Under the pieces are notes generated by a model. That model saw nothing but the letters and a program-made list of their open reading frames with translations, did no database searches and was not told the DNA's origin. Positions 1 through 6,795 of a stretch of DNA of 10,196 nucleotides are shown piece by piece. The number at the start of each line of letters is the position of its first letter. Position 1 is the first letter of the stretch. Source of the DNA: an uncultured Campylobacter sp. (GTDB lineage: Bacteria > Campylobacterota > Campylobacteria > Campylobacterales > Campylobacteraceae); contig NZ_CALKTL010000115.1 in NCBI RefSeq assembly GCF_937997405.1, positions 1 through 10,196 of the forward strand, written 5' to 3'. The translations under genes were made by a program, and so were the position numbers.

Positions 1-1
1 A

Positions 2-1021
2 TCGGACGCACTTAATCATAATGCCTCTAAGCCGTGCGCTGCAAAGAGCGCGCAAAAAGGCGGCGCAAATAGGAATTTGACAGCAAGGGCTTTTTATGAC
101 ACTGGCTTCGCGCAAAAGAATTTTCTCTGCGCTAAGCGCTCGGATGAGAAATCAGCTTTATTACAAGATATTGTTGCATCAAAACGAGATATCGCGGCGC
201 GCGAAAAACGCCAAAAAGCGGATCTGCGGCGGGATAATGAGCTTATTGATGATGAAATTTTAAATGCCGAAGTTTTTAATAAGCAATTCTTTAGCGGCGA
301 GATTTTTGGCTTTGATGCGAACGGGCGCGAGATTGCGCCAGAGGCGCTGCAGGATTATGATGCGGCTTCGCGAGCGCAGGCGATGCTAGCTCTATATAAT
401 TTTAACGTTAATGCGAGCTATAGAATTTCGCCCAAGTATTTGCAGGGCGAGATGCAATTTCGAGCGGCATTTTTAAATTTTATCACTTCCGAGCTTGGGC
501 GCGGAGCTCGTAAAATTTACCGTTTCAAGCCCGCCGTAAAATTTTGCGCAGCGGATAACGCGATAATCTTTTCCTATCTGCGCGGCATGCCGCTGCCCGT
601 ATTTGCCGCTAAGCCCGCTTATAAGCTAAGCCGTGCGATCGTGAGCTTGCGTAGCGGATTGCTGCTAAACGGAGACGATGCGTTTCGCAACTTAGTATTT
701 TACAAAATCGCGCTTCGCAATGCAGGCGCACAGCTGCAGCTTGTGGGCAAATCGGGCGAGCTCATCGTAGTTCGCAAGAGCGGTTTTAGCCTAGGCGTGG
801 TTACGAGCTTTAAAAAAATTTTACCTCAAAATCCAGCCATTTATGATAATGATATAAAAAAAGCGCTAGAGCTTTGCTGCGGAGCAAACCTCGACGCCGT
901 GTATCTTGTCTATCCAAAAAATGAAAATTTTAACCGCCACGTCGAGATAAAAAGCGAATGCTTTAAGGGAAATTTCATTATGAAATTAGTACCATACAAG
1001 CTTACCGACAAAATTTATTAA
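2..1021 (+). CDS. Unrecognised conserved-looking protein, probably 5'-partial at the window edge
   Basis: I do not recognise this protein. The first usable start inside the window is a TTG at 77, giving 314 residues, but AGGAA lies only 1-2 nt before it, too close for a normal ribosome binding site. The same frame stays open without a stop back to position 2, and the next methionine is near residue 103. The real start is therefore probably outside the window. What is visible is a soluble protein with no signal peptide or membrane helix. A strongly charged helical stretch lies at about residues 21-60 (numbered from the TTG), followed by a mixed alpha/beta region and a tail rich in Lys and Tyr. 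It ends 11 nt before fldA on the same strand, so the two may be co-transcribed, but this alone does not imply a redox role. Coding is supported by the long open frame and the tight junction to the next gene. Confidence 0.75.
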   Translation, partial: SDALNHNASKPCAAKSAQKGGANRNLTARAFYDTGFAQKNFLCAKRSDEKSALLQDIVASKRDIAAREKRQKADLRRDNELIDDEILNAEVFNKQFFSGEIFGFDANGREIAPEALQDYDAASRAQAMLALYNFNVNASYRISPKYLQGEMQFRAAFLNFITSELGRGARKIYRFKPAVKFCAADNAIIFSYLRGMPLPVFAAKPAYKLSRAIVSLRSGLLLNGDDAFRNLVFYKIALRNAGAQLQLVGKSGELIVVRKSGFSLGVVTSFKKILPQNPAIYDNDIKKALELCCGANLDAVYLVYPKNENFNRHVEIKSECFKGNFIMKLVPYKLTDKIY

Positions 1022-1032
1022 AAGGATACCAA

Positions 1033-1524
1033 ATGGTTGGAATTATTTTTGGAAGCTCGATGGGCAATACCGAGGACGCCGCGAAGTTGATCTCCGAAAA
1101 GCTAGGCATAGAAAACGAGCTAAAAAACGTCGCGGACATCGCGCCTGCAGATCTAAATAAATACACCGCGCTCATCATCGGCAGCTCCACGTGGAATGAC
1201 GGCGAGCTGCAGGATGACTGGGCAGGCTTTGATTTCTCAGCCCTTGATGTCGCGGGCAAGACCGTCGCGATTTTTGGTATGGGCGATAGCTCAAGCTACA
1301 GCGACGCCTACTGCAATGCAATGCGTGAGCTATACGACAACTTCAAAAAAGCGGGTGCAAATATCGTAGGTGCAGTGCCTACCGACGGATATGAATTCGA
1401 CGAGAGCAAGGCCGTAGTGGATGGTAAATTCGTAGGTCTCGCGCTAGACAACGACAATCAAAGCGACCTCACCGAGAGCCGCATCGAAGCGTGGGTAGCG
1501 CAGATCGCTCCATCTTTTAAATAG
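1033..1524 (+). CDS. fldA: Long-chain flavodoxin FldA
   Basis: This is an FMN-binding electron carrier of the cytoplasm. In epsilonproteobacteria FldA is known as the electron acceptor of pyruvate and 2-oxoglutarate oxidoreductases, and it is essential in Helicobacter pylori. The 163-residue length fits. The FMN phosphate loop is GSSMGNTE (residues 7-14). The first isoalloxazine loop is GSSTWNDGE (50-58), with Trp54 as the likely stacking residue. The second is GDSSSYSDAYCNA (84-96), with Tyr89 stacking. The segment from about 113 to 142, ending FVGLALDNDNQ, is the insertion typical of long-chain flavodoxins. The ATG is preceded by AAGGA at 1022-1026 with good spacing. It follows the upstream gene by 11 nt and ends just before an intrinsic terminator, so it is the last gene of its transcript. 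I see no separate promoter, though one could lie inside the upstream gene. Confidence 0.96.
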   Translation: MVGIIFGSSMGNTEDAAKLISEKLGIENELKNVADIAPADLNKYTALIIGSSTWNDGELQDDWAGFDFSALDVAGKTVAIFGMGDSSSYSDAYCNAMRELYDNFKKAGANIVGAVPTDGYEFDESKAVVDGKFVGLALDNDNQSDLTESRIEAWVAQIAPSFK

Positions 1525-1539
1525 TCCTCCTTTAAATTT

Positions 1540-1573
1540 GCCGCGGAGCGTGCGCTTCGCGGCATTTTCATCC
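1540..1573 (+). terminator. Rho-independent terminator of fldA
   Basis: A 10-bp GC-rich stem with one G-U pair and a 4-nt GTGC loop (1540-1563) is followed by ATTTTCATCCTTTT. It begins 16 nt after the fldA stop codon. Stem stability, loop size, T-rich tail and position all fit an intrinsic terminator. Confidence 0.85.
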
Positions 1574-1863
1574 TTTTTAAAATCATTAAAGCTTAGACCT
1601 TTTTAAAATTTTGCTCTGCCGACTTCGGTTAAATTTAAACGGCTTTTAAATTTTAAAATTTTAATTTGCGAGAATGAAGTTTATCTTTTAAATTTGGCTG
1701 TGCGTTACTTTGCTCTAGCGTAAATACAGATTGACTTCGAGGCGCACGTAGTAGCGCACGAGTAGATAAAATTTAGCCGCCGCGACGGCGGAAGGACGAA
1801 GCTGGGAGTTTGCGTCGCGGTTTATAAACCTCGTCGGCATAATAATCGGCGAACGTTCGGGAA

Positions 1864-1883
1864 ATAAAATTTGCAAATTTTAT
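1864..1883. repeat. 20-bp perfect AT-rich palindrome
   Basis: ATAAAATTTGCAAATTTTAT reads identically on both strands. It lies far from any gene start, so an operator role is unlikely. It is one of many AAATTT palindromes in this genome's intergenic DNA. Confidence 0.6.
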
Positions 1884-1912
1884 AAGCGGCGAAGCGGGAA
1901 TCGATGTCGCTA

Positions 1913-2000
1913 AAATTTCTCTCCGCACATACGCCATTGAAATTTCTTTCCGCACGCACGCCGTAAAAATTCTCCCCGCAGCTGCTCTGCCGTGAAATTT
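1913..2000. repeat. Degenerate tandem repeat, about 27-bp period
   Basis: Units begin with AAATTTCTC/TTCCGCA-like sequence at 1913, 1940 and 1967, and a further AAATTT begins at 1995. Units 1 and 2 match at 21 of 27 positions by eye; unit 3 keeps AAATTCTCCCCGCA and then diverges. The 27-bp period is a multiple of three, so the minus strand repeats a VRKEI/VRREI peptide, which explains the spurious short ORF over this region. Confidence 0.55.
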
Positions 2001-2061
2001 CGCGCGCCGTTTAATGTAAAATTTTGTCTATCTGCGCAGCGAGTGGCTACCGTCTGTCCGT

Positions 2062-2161
2062 AAAATTTAGCATAAATTTGGCGCTGCAACCGCGAAAAAT
2101 CGTGGGATCAGCAGCAGCTCACCTCTGCAAAATTTAGCATAAATTTAACGCCGCAATCGCG
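2062..2161. repeat. Pair of 33-bp direct repeats
   Basis: Copies at 2062-2094 and 2129-2161 both start AAAATTTAGCATAAATTT and then run GGCGCTGCAACCGCG or AACGCCGCAATCGCG. They agree at 29 of 33 positions and start 67 bp apart. The differences are all transitions, suggesting duplication followed by drift. Confidence 0.65.
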
Positions 2162-2250
2162 CGCGGCTCTCGTTCTCAAAAACGGCAGCATAATCCCGCG
2201 AGATCGCCCGCCGCTAGGAGCGAAAAACCGCAAAACTATGCGGCGCGACA

Positions 2251-2340
2251 AGGCATAAATTTAAAATTTAGAGGGCTTATCCTCTTTGTACTATCCCGCG
2301 CGAATAGCGCGAAGAGGCGTAAATTTAAAATTTAGAGCGT
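2251..2340. repeat. Pair of 26-bp direct repeats
   Basis: Copies at 2251-2276 and 2315-2340 share AGGC(A/G)TAAATTTAAAATTTAGAG and start 64 bp apart, nearly the same spacing as the preceding repeat pair. The core AAATTTAAAATTT belongs to the AT motif family common in the window's intergenic DNA. Confidence 0.6.
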
Positions 2341-2364
2341 AAATTTTAAGGCTTTAAAATTTAC
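2339..2364 (-). terminator. Possible terminator hairpin overlapping the aas stop codon
   Basis: GTAAATTTTAA, a GGCT loop and TTAAAATTTAC form an 11-bp perfect stem. Its inner edge contains the TAA stop of aas at 2361-2363. The stem is almost all A-T and no clear T-run follows on the minus strand, so this is at best a weak, possibly bidirectional terminator. It could equally be just another AAATTT palindrome. Confidence 0.35.
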
Positions 2365-5300
2365 AGCCCGAGCTCTATCGCCAGATCCTTTACCGCTTTG
2401 AGATTTACCTTGCCGCTGCCGAGCACCGGGATTTGCTCGACCTTTTTCACGACGCTTGGCTGCATTATCGGCGCTAGCGCGGAGTCCTTCAGACGGCGCG
2501 AAATTTCATCCTCGCTCGTCTCGCCCACGTAAAGCAGAGCGATCTTTTCGCCTTTTTTTTCGTCTTTTAGATTCACGCACGAATAGATCGCGATCTCGCC
2601 TAAAATTTCGCCCACGGCGCTTTCTACCGCGCCCAGACTAATCATCTCGCCGCCGATTTTAGCAAAGCGCGAAAGGCGGTCGGTGATAAATAAAAACCCG
2701 TCGTCGTCGATATAGCCGATGTCGCCGCTTTTGTAGTAGCGCACGTCGTTTATTTGCGCGATCGCTTCGGCGGTTTTTGCCGGCTCATCGTAGTACTCCT
2801 TCATAACCTGATGTCCGCCGATTAAGATAAGTCCCTCCTGCCCGTTTGATAGCGGTTGCAGCGAGGCGGGATCGGTGATTTTTATGACTGTGCCCGCAAG
2901 CGGCAAGCCGACGCTCTTTTCGCGGTTGAAGTAAAGCTCTTTGAAAAAATCGGGCTCGAGGACGTTCGGTGTATTTACGCTCACCACCGGCGCAGTCTCG
3001 GTCGTGCCGTAGCCCTCGTAAATTTCGATGCCGAATTTTATCTTAAATTCCTTGCGGACGTTTTCGTTTAGCTTCTCCGCGCCCGCGATCGCTAGGCGAA
3101 TGCTTGCCAGCATAAGCGGATTGAGCCTTTTATTTTTGGTGTAGAGTCTAAAAAACGTCGACGTGCCGAACATTATCGTAGCGCCGTATTTTGCGCTCAT
3201 CTTGCCGACGCTAAAGGCGTCCGTAGGATCGGGCACGTGGATGCTTAAAATTCCGTCGTTTAGCGGAAAGAGCGTCGTTACGGTAAGCCCGAAGCAGTGA
3301 AAGATCGGCAGCGACGCTAAAATCGCGTCGTGCTCGGTGGCGTTTATGAGCTCTGAAATTTGACGGACGTTCGCCATTATATTTTTGTGCGTTAAAACCA
3401 CGCCTTTGGGCTTTCCCTCGCTGCCGCTGCTAAATAAAATGGTCGCTACGTCATCTATCGCGTGCGGCTTAAAATACAGCGCGCGAAATAAAATTTTAGG
3501 CATCAGCAGCGATTTTAGCGCGCAGGCTATGCGCTCGTTTTTAGAGACGCCCTCGCTTAGATCCTCAAGGTACAGGAGCCGATCGCCGATCGAACCCTCC
3601 AGCTCAAAACCCTTTGATTTGAGCTTTTCTACGAATTTGCGCGAGCTGATGATCGTGCGGATATTTGCTTTATCCGCGCAGTAGATTAAATTTTCTTCGC
3701 TTAGTGTGTAGTTTAAATTTACGCTCGTTTTGCCCATCGCAAAAAGCGTTAAATTTACGGCGCTTGCGATGACCGAGCTAGGCAAAATGATACCGACGTT
3801 TTCCTCGCTGCTTATGCAACTCTTTAGCCTTTTGCGAAGTATCAAAACGGCGCTCATCATCGCTAAATTTGTGAAGCTCACTCCCGTGCTATCGACTGCT
3901 ATGCGCTTAAAAGGCGATCTTTTGGCTTGATTTAGCCAGTTGTAGGCAAGCGGCTTTAGGCTTGCGAGATATTTGCCCCAGCTGAAAAACGACAGCTCCG
4001 TTACCGCGCGCTTTACCTCGTGCGCCTTGGAATTTGCCTCAATCGGCGCGCCGAAGCTTACGCGAAGTGCGTTTTTACCGTTTTGCGAGATCGTTCTTTT
4101 ATAATGCTCGCTGGCGCGCGAAAACGTCGATCCCCAAAGCCCTCTGATGTAAAAAGGCACGATCACGGAGTTCGTATCGTGCGCGGCTAGCTCAAATCCG
4201 CCTTGAAACTCGTCTATGCGGCCGTTGTAGCTGATGTGGCCCTCGGGGAAGAGCCCCACTACTTCACCAGCATTTAGCGCCTCGCGGATGCTTTCGATCG
4301 CGCTTTTGCTCACGCCCGCTCCGATCGGAATGACGCGGAAAATTTTAAAAAACCACTTCAAATACCACAGATCGTAGTAGCTACGATGCATCACAAAGCG
4401 CACCCCGCGCGGGCAGGCAAGCTGTACCACCGCCCAATCGATCCAGCTGATATGGTTTCCTAAAAGCAGCACTCCGCCTTTTTGCGGGATGTTTTCGATG
4501 CCGTCTACGTGGACTTGATAGCCAAATTTCATAAACGGAATGAGTAAAATTCTAACGAAAAGCTGCGGCAGATATTTTGCGCCGAAGATCCCGCAGATAA
4601 GTACGCACAGCGCCGCCATAACGAAAATTTCGCCGCTGGCGACCGCAAAATGCACCAAGATGATGGCGATGAGCAAAAACAGCACCATAAAGATATTTTG
4701 GATGAAATTTGAGCCTGCGAGCACCCGTCCCATGCGCTCATCGGCGGTGAAAAACTGAATGACGGCGTTGAGCGGCACGATGAAAATTCCGCCGCTAAAT
4801 CCGAAGAAAAACGACGCCGTACCGAGCCAAAATACCGAGTGCGCGTTGGCTAGCACCATTAGCGCGAGCGCCAGACCGAATGCGCCGAACGGCACGATAC
4901 CGAGCTCGATATGCTTTTTGCAGTAGCTGCCCGCAAAGATCGAGCCTAGCGCGATTCCGATCGCACTAAGAGCTAAGATCACCTGGATCACCATTACGTT
5001 ATCGCTGCCGCTAAGAGCTTTGTAGTGAGCCGGGAAGGTCGCGATCACGAGCTGTGAGACTGCCCAAAACATCGAAAGTCCCAGCGTGCAGAGCAGGACG
5101 TTTTTGTCTTTTAGTACAAAATTTAAATTTTGTCTTAGATAGCGAAGCTTAAGATAGTCGTCTTTATTAAATTCCGCCTGTGGTTGCGCGGCGTCGAAGA
5201 ATGGAATTTTATACGAGTAGTATGTTTCAAGCACGGAGCCCGCGACCAAAAGCACGCCGATGAACCAAACCGAGCTCATCAGCTCGCCCGCATCGCTGCT

Positions 5301-5804
5301 GCGGGCTGCAAATAGCTCGAAAATCACCGAAAAAACAAGCGATGAAAGCAGAATCGCGATGATGGTAAGAGCCTGCACGAGGCCGTTTGCAGCGCCTAAA
5401 TTTTTCGCGCCGACGATCTTTTTAATCAGACCGTATTTGGCGGGCGAGTAGATCGCGCTTTGCGCCGCAAGCAGGATCGTCATAAAAAATGCGAAATAAA
5501 ACCATCCGCACAGATATCCGAGCGTAATAAGCGCGGTAAGCGCGACGCCGAGTTTCGCGCATATTCGCGTAATGCGGGTGCGCGAGAATTTGTCGTTGAG
5601 ATAGCCGCTGGCGCTAAAAAGAAATACGTAAGGCAGTAAAATCAGCAAATTTACAAGCGAGGTAAGGGCGATGAGAGCGCCCGAATCGGCGCTTTTGACA
5701 AGGACGTTTTGAATCGTGATCTTATGGCCCAGATCGACGCTTGCGTTGATAAACATAATCGCCAAAAACGGCAAAAATCCGTTGATTTTTAATAGAGATT
5801 TCAC
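2361..5804 (-). CDS. aas: LplT-PlsC-Aas fusion: lysophospholipid transporter, acyltransferase and acyl-ACP synthetase
   Basis: This inner-membrane protein (1147 residues) should flip lysophospholipids inward and reacylate them with fatty acid activated as acyl-ACP, repairing membrane lipids. Three modules are visible. Residues 1-420 form a many-helix MFS transporter resembling LplT. Residues about 425-620 are a PlsC-type acyltransferase with the catalytic NHISWID (450-456) and FPEG (519-522). Residues about 640-1147 are an AMP-forming adenylation domain with FSSGSEGKPKG (791-801), YGTTE (932-936), SGDIG (1026-1030), TDRLSR (1041-1046) and the C-terminal lysine in GSGKVN (1129-1134). In E. coli the transporter (LplT) and the other two modules (Aas, about 719 residues) are separate proteins; the single-chain form is known in other bacteria and, from memory, in C. 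jejuni. All catalytic motifs look intact. The start is GTG with AAAGGAG five nt upstream. It is divergently transcribed from the YcxB-like gene and appears monocistronic. Confidence 0.95.
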   Translation of the reverse strand: MKSLLKINGFLPFLAIMFINASVDLGHKITIQNVLVKSADSGALIALTSLVNLLILLPYVFLFSASGYLNDKFSRTRITRICAKLGVALTALITLGYLCGWFYFAFFMTILLAAQSAIYSPAKYGLIKKIVGAKNLGAANGLVQALTIIAILLSSLVFSVIFELFAARSSDAGELMSSVWFIGVLLVAGSVLETYYSYKIPFFDAAQPQAEFNKDDYLKLRYLRQNLNFVLKDKNVLLCTLGLSMFWAVSQLVIATFPAHYKALSGSDNVMVIQVILALSAIGIALGSIFAGSYCKKHIELGIVPFGAFGLALALMVLANAHSVFWLGTASFFFGFSGGIFIVPLNAVIQFFTADERMGRVLAGSNFIQNIFMVLFLLIAIILVHFAVASGEIFVMAALCVLICGIFGAKYLPQLFVRILLIPFMKFGYQVHVDGIENIPQKGGVLLLGNHISWIDWAVVQLACPRGVRFVMHRSYYDLWYLKWFFKIFRVIPIGAGVSKSAIESIREALNAGEVVGLFPEGHISYNGRIDEFQGGFELAAHDTNSVIVPFYIRGLWGSTFSRASEHYKRTISQNGKNALRVSFGAPIEANSKAHEVKRAVTELSFFSWGKYLASLKPLAYNWLNQAKRSPFKRIAVDSTGVSFTNLAMMSAVLILRKRLKSCISSEENVGIILPSSVIASAVNLTLFAMGKTSVNLNYTLSEENLIYCADKANIRTIISSRKFVEKLKSKGFELEGSIGDRLLYLEDLSEGVSKNERIACALKSLLMPKILFRALYFKPHAIDDVATILFSSGSEGKPKGVVLTHKNIMANVRQISELINATEHDAILASLPIFHCFGLTVTTLFPLNDGILSIHVPDPTDAFSVGKMSAKYGATIMFGTSTFFRLYTKNKRLNPLMLASIRLAIAGAEKLNENVRKEFKIKFGIEIYEGYGTTETAPVVSVNTPNVLEPDFFKELYFNREKSVGLPLAGTVIKITDPASLQPLSNGQEGLILIGGHQVMKEYYDEPAKTAEAIAQINDVRYYKSGDIGYIDDDGFLFITDRLSRFAKIGGEMISLGAVESAVGEILGEIAIYSCVNLKDEKKGEKIALLYVGETSEDEISRRLKDSALAPIMQPSVVKKVEQIPVLGSGKVNLKAVKDLAIELGL

Positions 5805-5809
5805 GGGCG

Positions 5810-5816
5810 CTCCTTT
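5810..5816 (-). promoter_or_regulatory. Ribosome binding site supporting the GTG start of aas
   Basis: AAAGGAG on the minus strand lies 5 nt before GTG at 5804-5802. This strong match fixes the start of aas at a non-ATG codon, directly followed by the hydrophobic first helix of the transporter module. Confidence 0.75.
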
Positions 5817-5825
5817 AAAAGCGCG

Positions 5826-5831
5826 ATTTTA
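5826..5831 (-). promoter_or_regulatory. Candidate -10 element for aas
   Basis: TAAAAT on the minus strand, 21 nt upstream of the GTG, sits in the 97-bp divergent spacer. Epsilonproteobacterial sigma-70 promoters rely mostly on the -10 box and lack a conserved -35. The implied leader is very short but still includes the ribosome binding site. Inference from one hexamer only. Confidence 0.35.
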
Positions 5832-5872
5832 TCTCACGGAAGTTAACGGACGCAAATTTAAGGCGGCTTCGC

Positions 5873-5878
5873 TACAAT
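5873..5878 (+). promoter_or_regulatory. Candidate -10 element for the YcxB-like gene
   Basis: TACAAT, one mismatch from TATAAT, lies 23 nt before the ATG at 5902, upstream of the AAAGGA ribosome binding site at 5891-5896. It would give a leader of roughly 17 nt. No -35 box is evident, as is normal for this group. Confidence 0.45.
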
Positions 5879-5901
5879 TACGCAAAAATTAAAGGAAAAA
5901 T

Positions 5902-6429
5902 ATGAAAGTACGTATCACCAATCGCGACGTGGATAACCTCAATAAATTTATGTTGCTTTATAGCAAAAAGGCGCGCAAACAGCGCCTAGTCAGCACCTAC
6001 GCCATACCGTTTGAGTTTTTGCTTATGGGCATTATCATCGACGGGCTTTTAAAAACGGCGCCGATTGCGAGCGTGGCGTCGGTTATTTTGGGTGCGGCGT
6101 GGCTTATTTTTTATCCGAAATTTTATTGCCGCATGCTAAGAAAACATCTGGCTGCCGCTAAGCTCGCGCAAGACTCGAGTACGGAGATGAGCTTCGTCGC
6201 GGACGGCGAGACGATCTCGTTTTCAAAAGGCGAGCCGCGTGCAAGCGAGAAATTTGCCGCGCGCTCGCTAAATCGAATCGCCGCGGGTGGAGAGAATTTT
6301 TTCTTGGCGTTTGATCGCGGCTTTCATATCGTGCTTCCCAAAAACGCCGAGACGGACGCCGCGGTGCAGCATCTCGCGGATCTGCGAGGGCTGCAGATCG
6401 AATCCGTGGATATGGACGTTGAAATTTAA
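5902..6429 (+). CDS. YcxB-like small membrane protein
   Basis: A 175-residue protein with the architecture of the YcxB-like family: a short polar N-terminus, a positively charged stretch (KKARKQR, residues 22-28), two hydrophobic helices at about 33-50 and 55-73, and a C-terminal soluble beta-rich domain. That domain, about residues 95-150, has the alternating pattern ISFSKGE, LNRIAAGGENFFLAFDRG and HIVLPKNA that resembles the YcxB C-terminal domain. Both ends of the chain should be on the cytoplasmic side. No biochemical function is established for such proteins that I can name. The ATG is preceded by AAAGGA at 5891-5896. It is a single-gene unit, divergent from aas and convergent with the membrane protein at 6796-7485. 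The family assignment rests on pattern, not on a search. Confidence 0.8.
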   Translation: MKVRITNRDVDNLNKFMLLYSKKARKQRLVSTYAIPFEFLLMGIIIDGLLKTAPIASVASVILGAAWLIFYPKFYCRMLRKHLAAAKLAQDSSTEMSFVADGETISFSKGEPRASEKFAARSLNRIAAGGENFFLAFDRGFHIVLPKNAETDAAVQHLADLRGLQIESVDMDVEI

Positions 6430-6477
6430 CTCAGGCGTAGCCTGCACCGCTAGCGTCGTCGGGGGATGGGTGGGGTT

Positions 6478-6530
6478 TTGGGGGCGGGAAGGAGAGCGAC
6501 TTCGCAATTCAAGCCCCCTGCCCGCCCCAA
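6478..6530. repeat. G-rich/C-rich inverted repeat, element 1
   Basis: TTGGGGGCGGG (6478-6488) pairs with CCCGCCCCAA (6521-6530) with one bulged G. The 32-nt interior contains GCGACTTCGC and a further CCCCC run. It is too far from a T-run to be an ordinary terminator. It resembles element 2 in having a G-rich arm, a short interior with a CTTCGC/CTTGCGA core, and a C-rich arm. Confidence 0.5.
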
Positions 6531-6640
6531 GAGGAACATATCGCGGGCTAAAATTTAAACGGAATTTCATTTTGTAATAAATTTAAAATTTCTCTATGTA
6601 GAATTTGCCTCTAGAATTTGGGGTGTGGCAGCGTTTTCTC

Positions 6641-6688
6641 TTAAGGGGGAAGGGGCGCTACTTGCGAGGCGCTCCCCTTTCCCCTTAA
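6641..6688. repeat. G-rich/C-rich inverted repeat, element 2
   Basis: TTAAGGGGGAAGGGG (6641-6655) pairs with CCCCTTTCCCCTTAA (6674-6688) over 15 bp with a single G-T pair. The 18-nt interior CGCTACTTGCGAGGCGCT can add three more pairs. The stem is very stable and nearly symmetric on both strands. It could stop transcription from either side between the convergent genes, but a T-run is missing. A REP-like dispersed palindrome is the other possibility. Confidence 0.6.
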
Positions 6689-6795
6689 AATCCCCTAACC
6701 CCTGGCACGCTCAAAGGGCGAGCTACGCTCGCGCTAATTTTAAGCTGCAGTTGGCGGCGTAAAATTTTGGCTAAAATTCTGCGTTCAGCTCGTCG

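Larger units (their letters stand above)
1525..2360. other. 836-bp gene-free region between convergent fldA and aas
   Basis: Apart from the fldA terminator I find no credible gene here. The only ORF of any length is a 60-codon minus-strand frame at 1773-1955 starting with GTG. It has no convincing ribosome binding site, and its sequence is set by repeated AAATTT-containing DNA. The region holds many short AT palindromes, for example AAATTTTAAAATTT at 1648-1661 (the same 14-mer recurs at 9460-9473) and a 20-bp perfect palindrome at 1864-1883. It also holds the repeat sets listed separately. A CCGCCG-CGA-CGGCGG hairpin at 1777-1791 is followed on the minus strand by CTAAATTTTA and could be a weak minus-strand terminator. 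The region reads as decayed or repeat-derived intergenic DNA. Confidence 0.7.
6430..6795. other. 366-bp gene-free convergent region with inverted repeats
   Basis: No credible gene lies here; the open frames reaching in from both sides are antisense or out of frame with real genes. A CAGGC-GTA-GCCTG hairpin (6432-6444) follows the YcxB-like stop immediately but lacks a T-run. Two G-rich/C-rich inverted repeats (described separately) occupy 6478-6530 and 6641-6688. A GCGAGC-TAC-GCTCGC hairpin at 6718-6732 is followed by GCTAATTTTAA and is a weak plus-strand terminator candidate, about 290 nt from the nearest plus-strand stop codon. Confidence 0.65.

Noticed and set aside
1002..1259. 85-codon minus-strand ORF over the start of fldA
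   Set aside because: It is antisense to the flavodoxin FMN-binding region and has no recognisable features.
1773..1955. 60-codon minus-strand ORF in the fldA-aas gap
   Set aside because: It starts with GTG, has no clear ribosome binding site, and its peptide simply reflects the 27-bp AAATTT repeat (VRKEI and VRREI). No family resemblance is visible.
1913..2340. Repeat sets in the fldA-aas gap as CRISPR or an insertion-sequence remnant
   Set aside because: Repeats are degenerate, of three different kinds and only two to four copies each; no cas or transposase sequence and no flanking target duplication is visible.
2456..3930. Several plus-strand ORFs of 61-99 codons
   Set aside because: They lie wholly within aas on the opposite strand, which has intact domain motifs in its own frame; they are shadows.
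6268..6577. Overlapping ORFs of about 100 codons on both strands across the end of the YcxB-like gene
   Set aside because: They run from coding sequence into G-rich inverted repeats and give low-complexity Arg/Pro/Ser-rich peptides without credible start signals.
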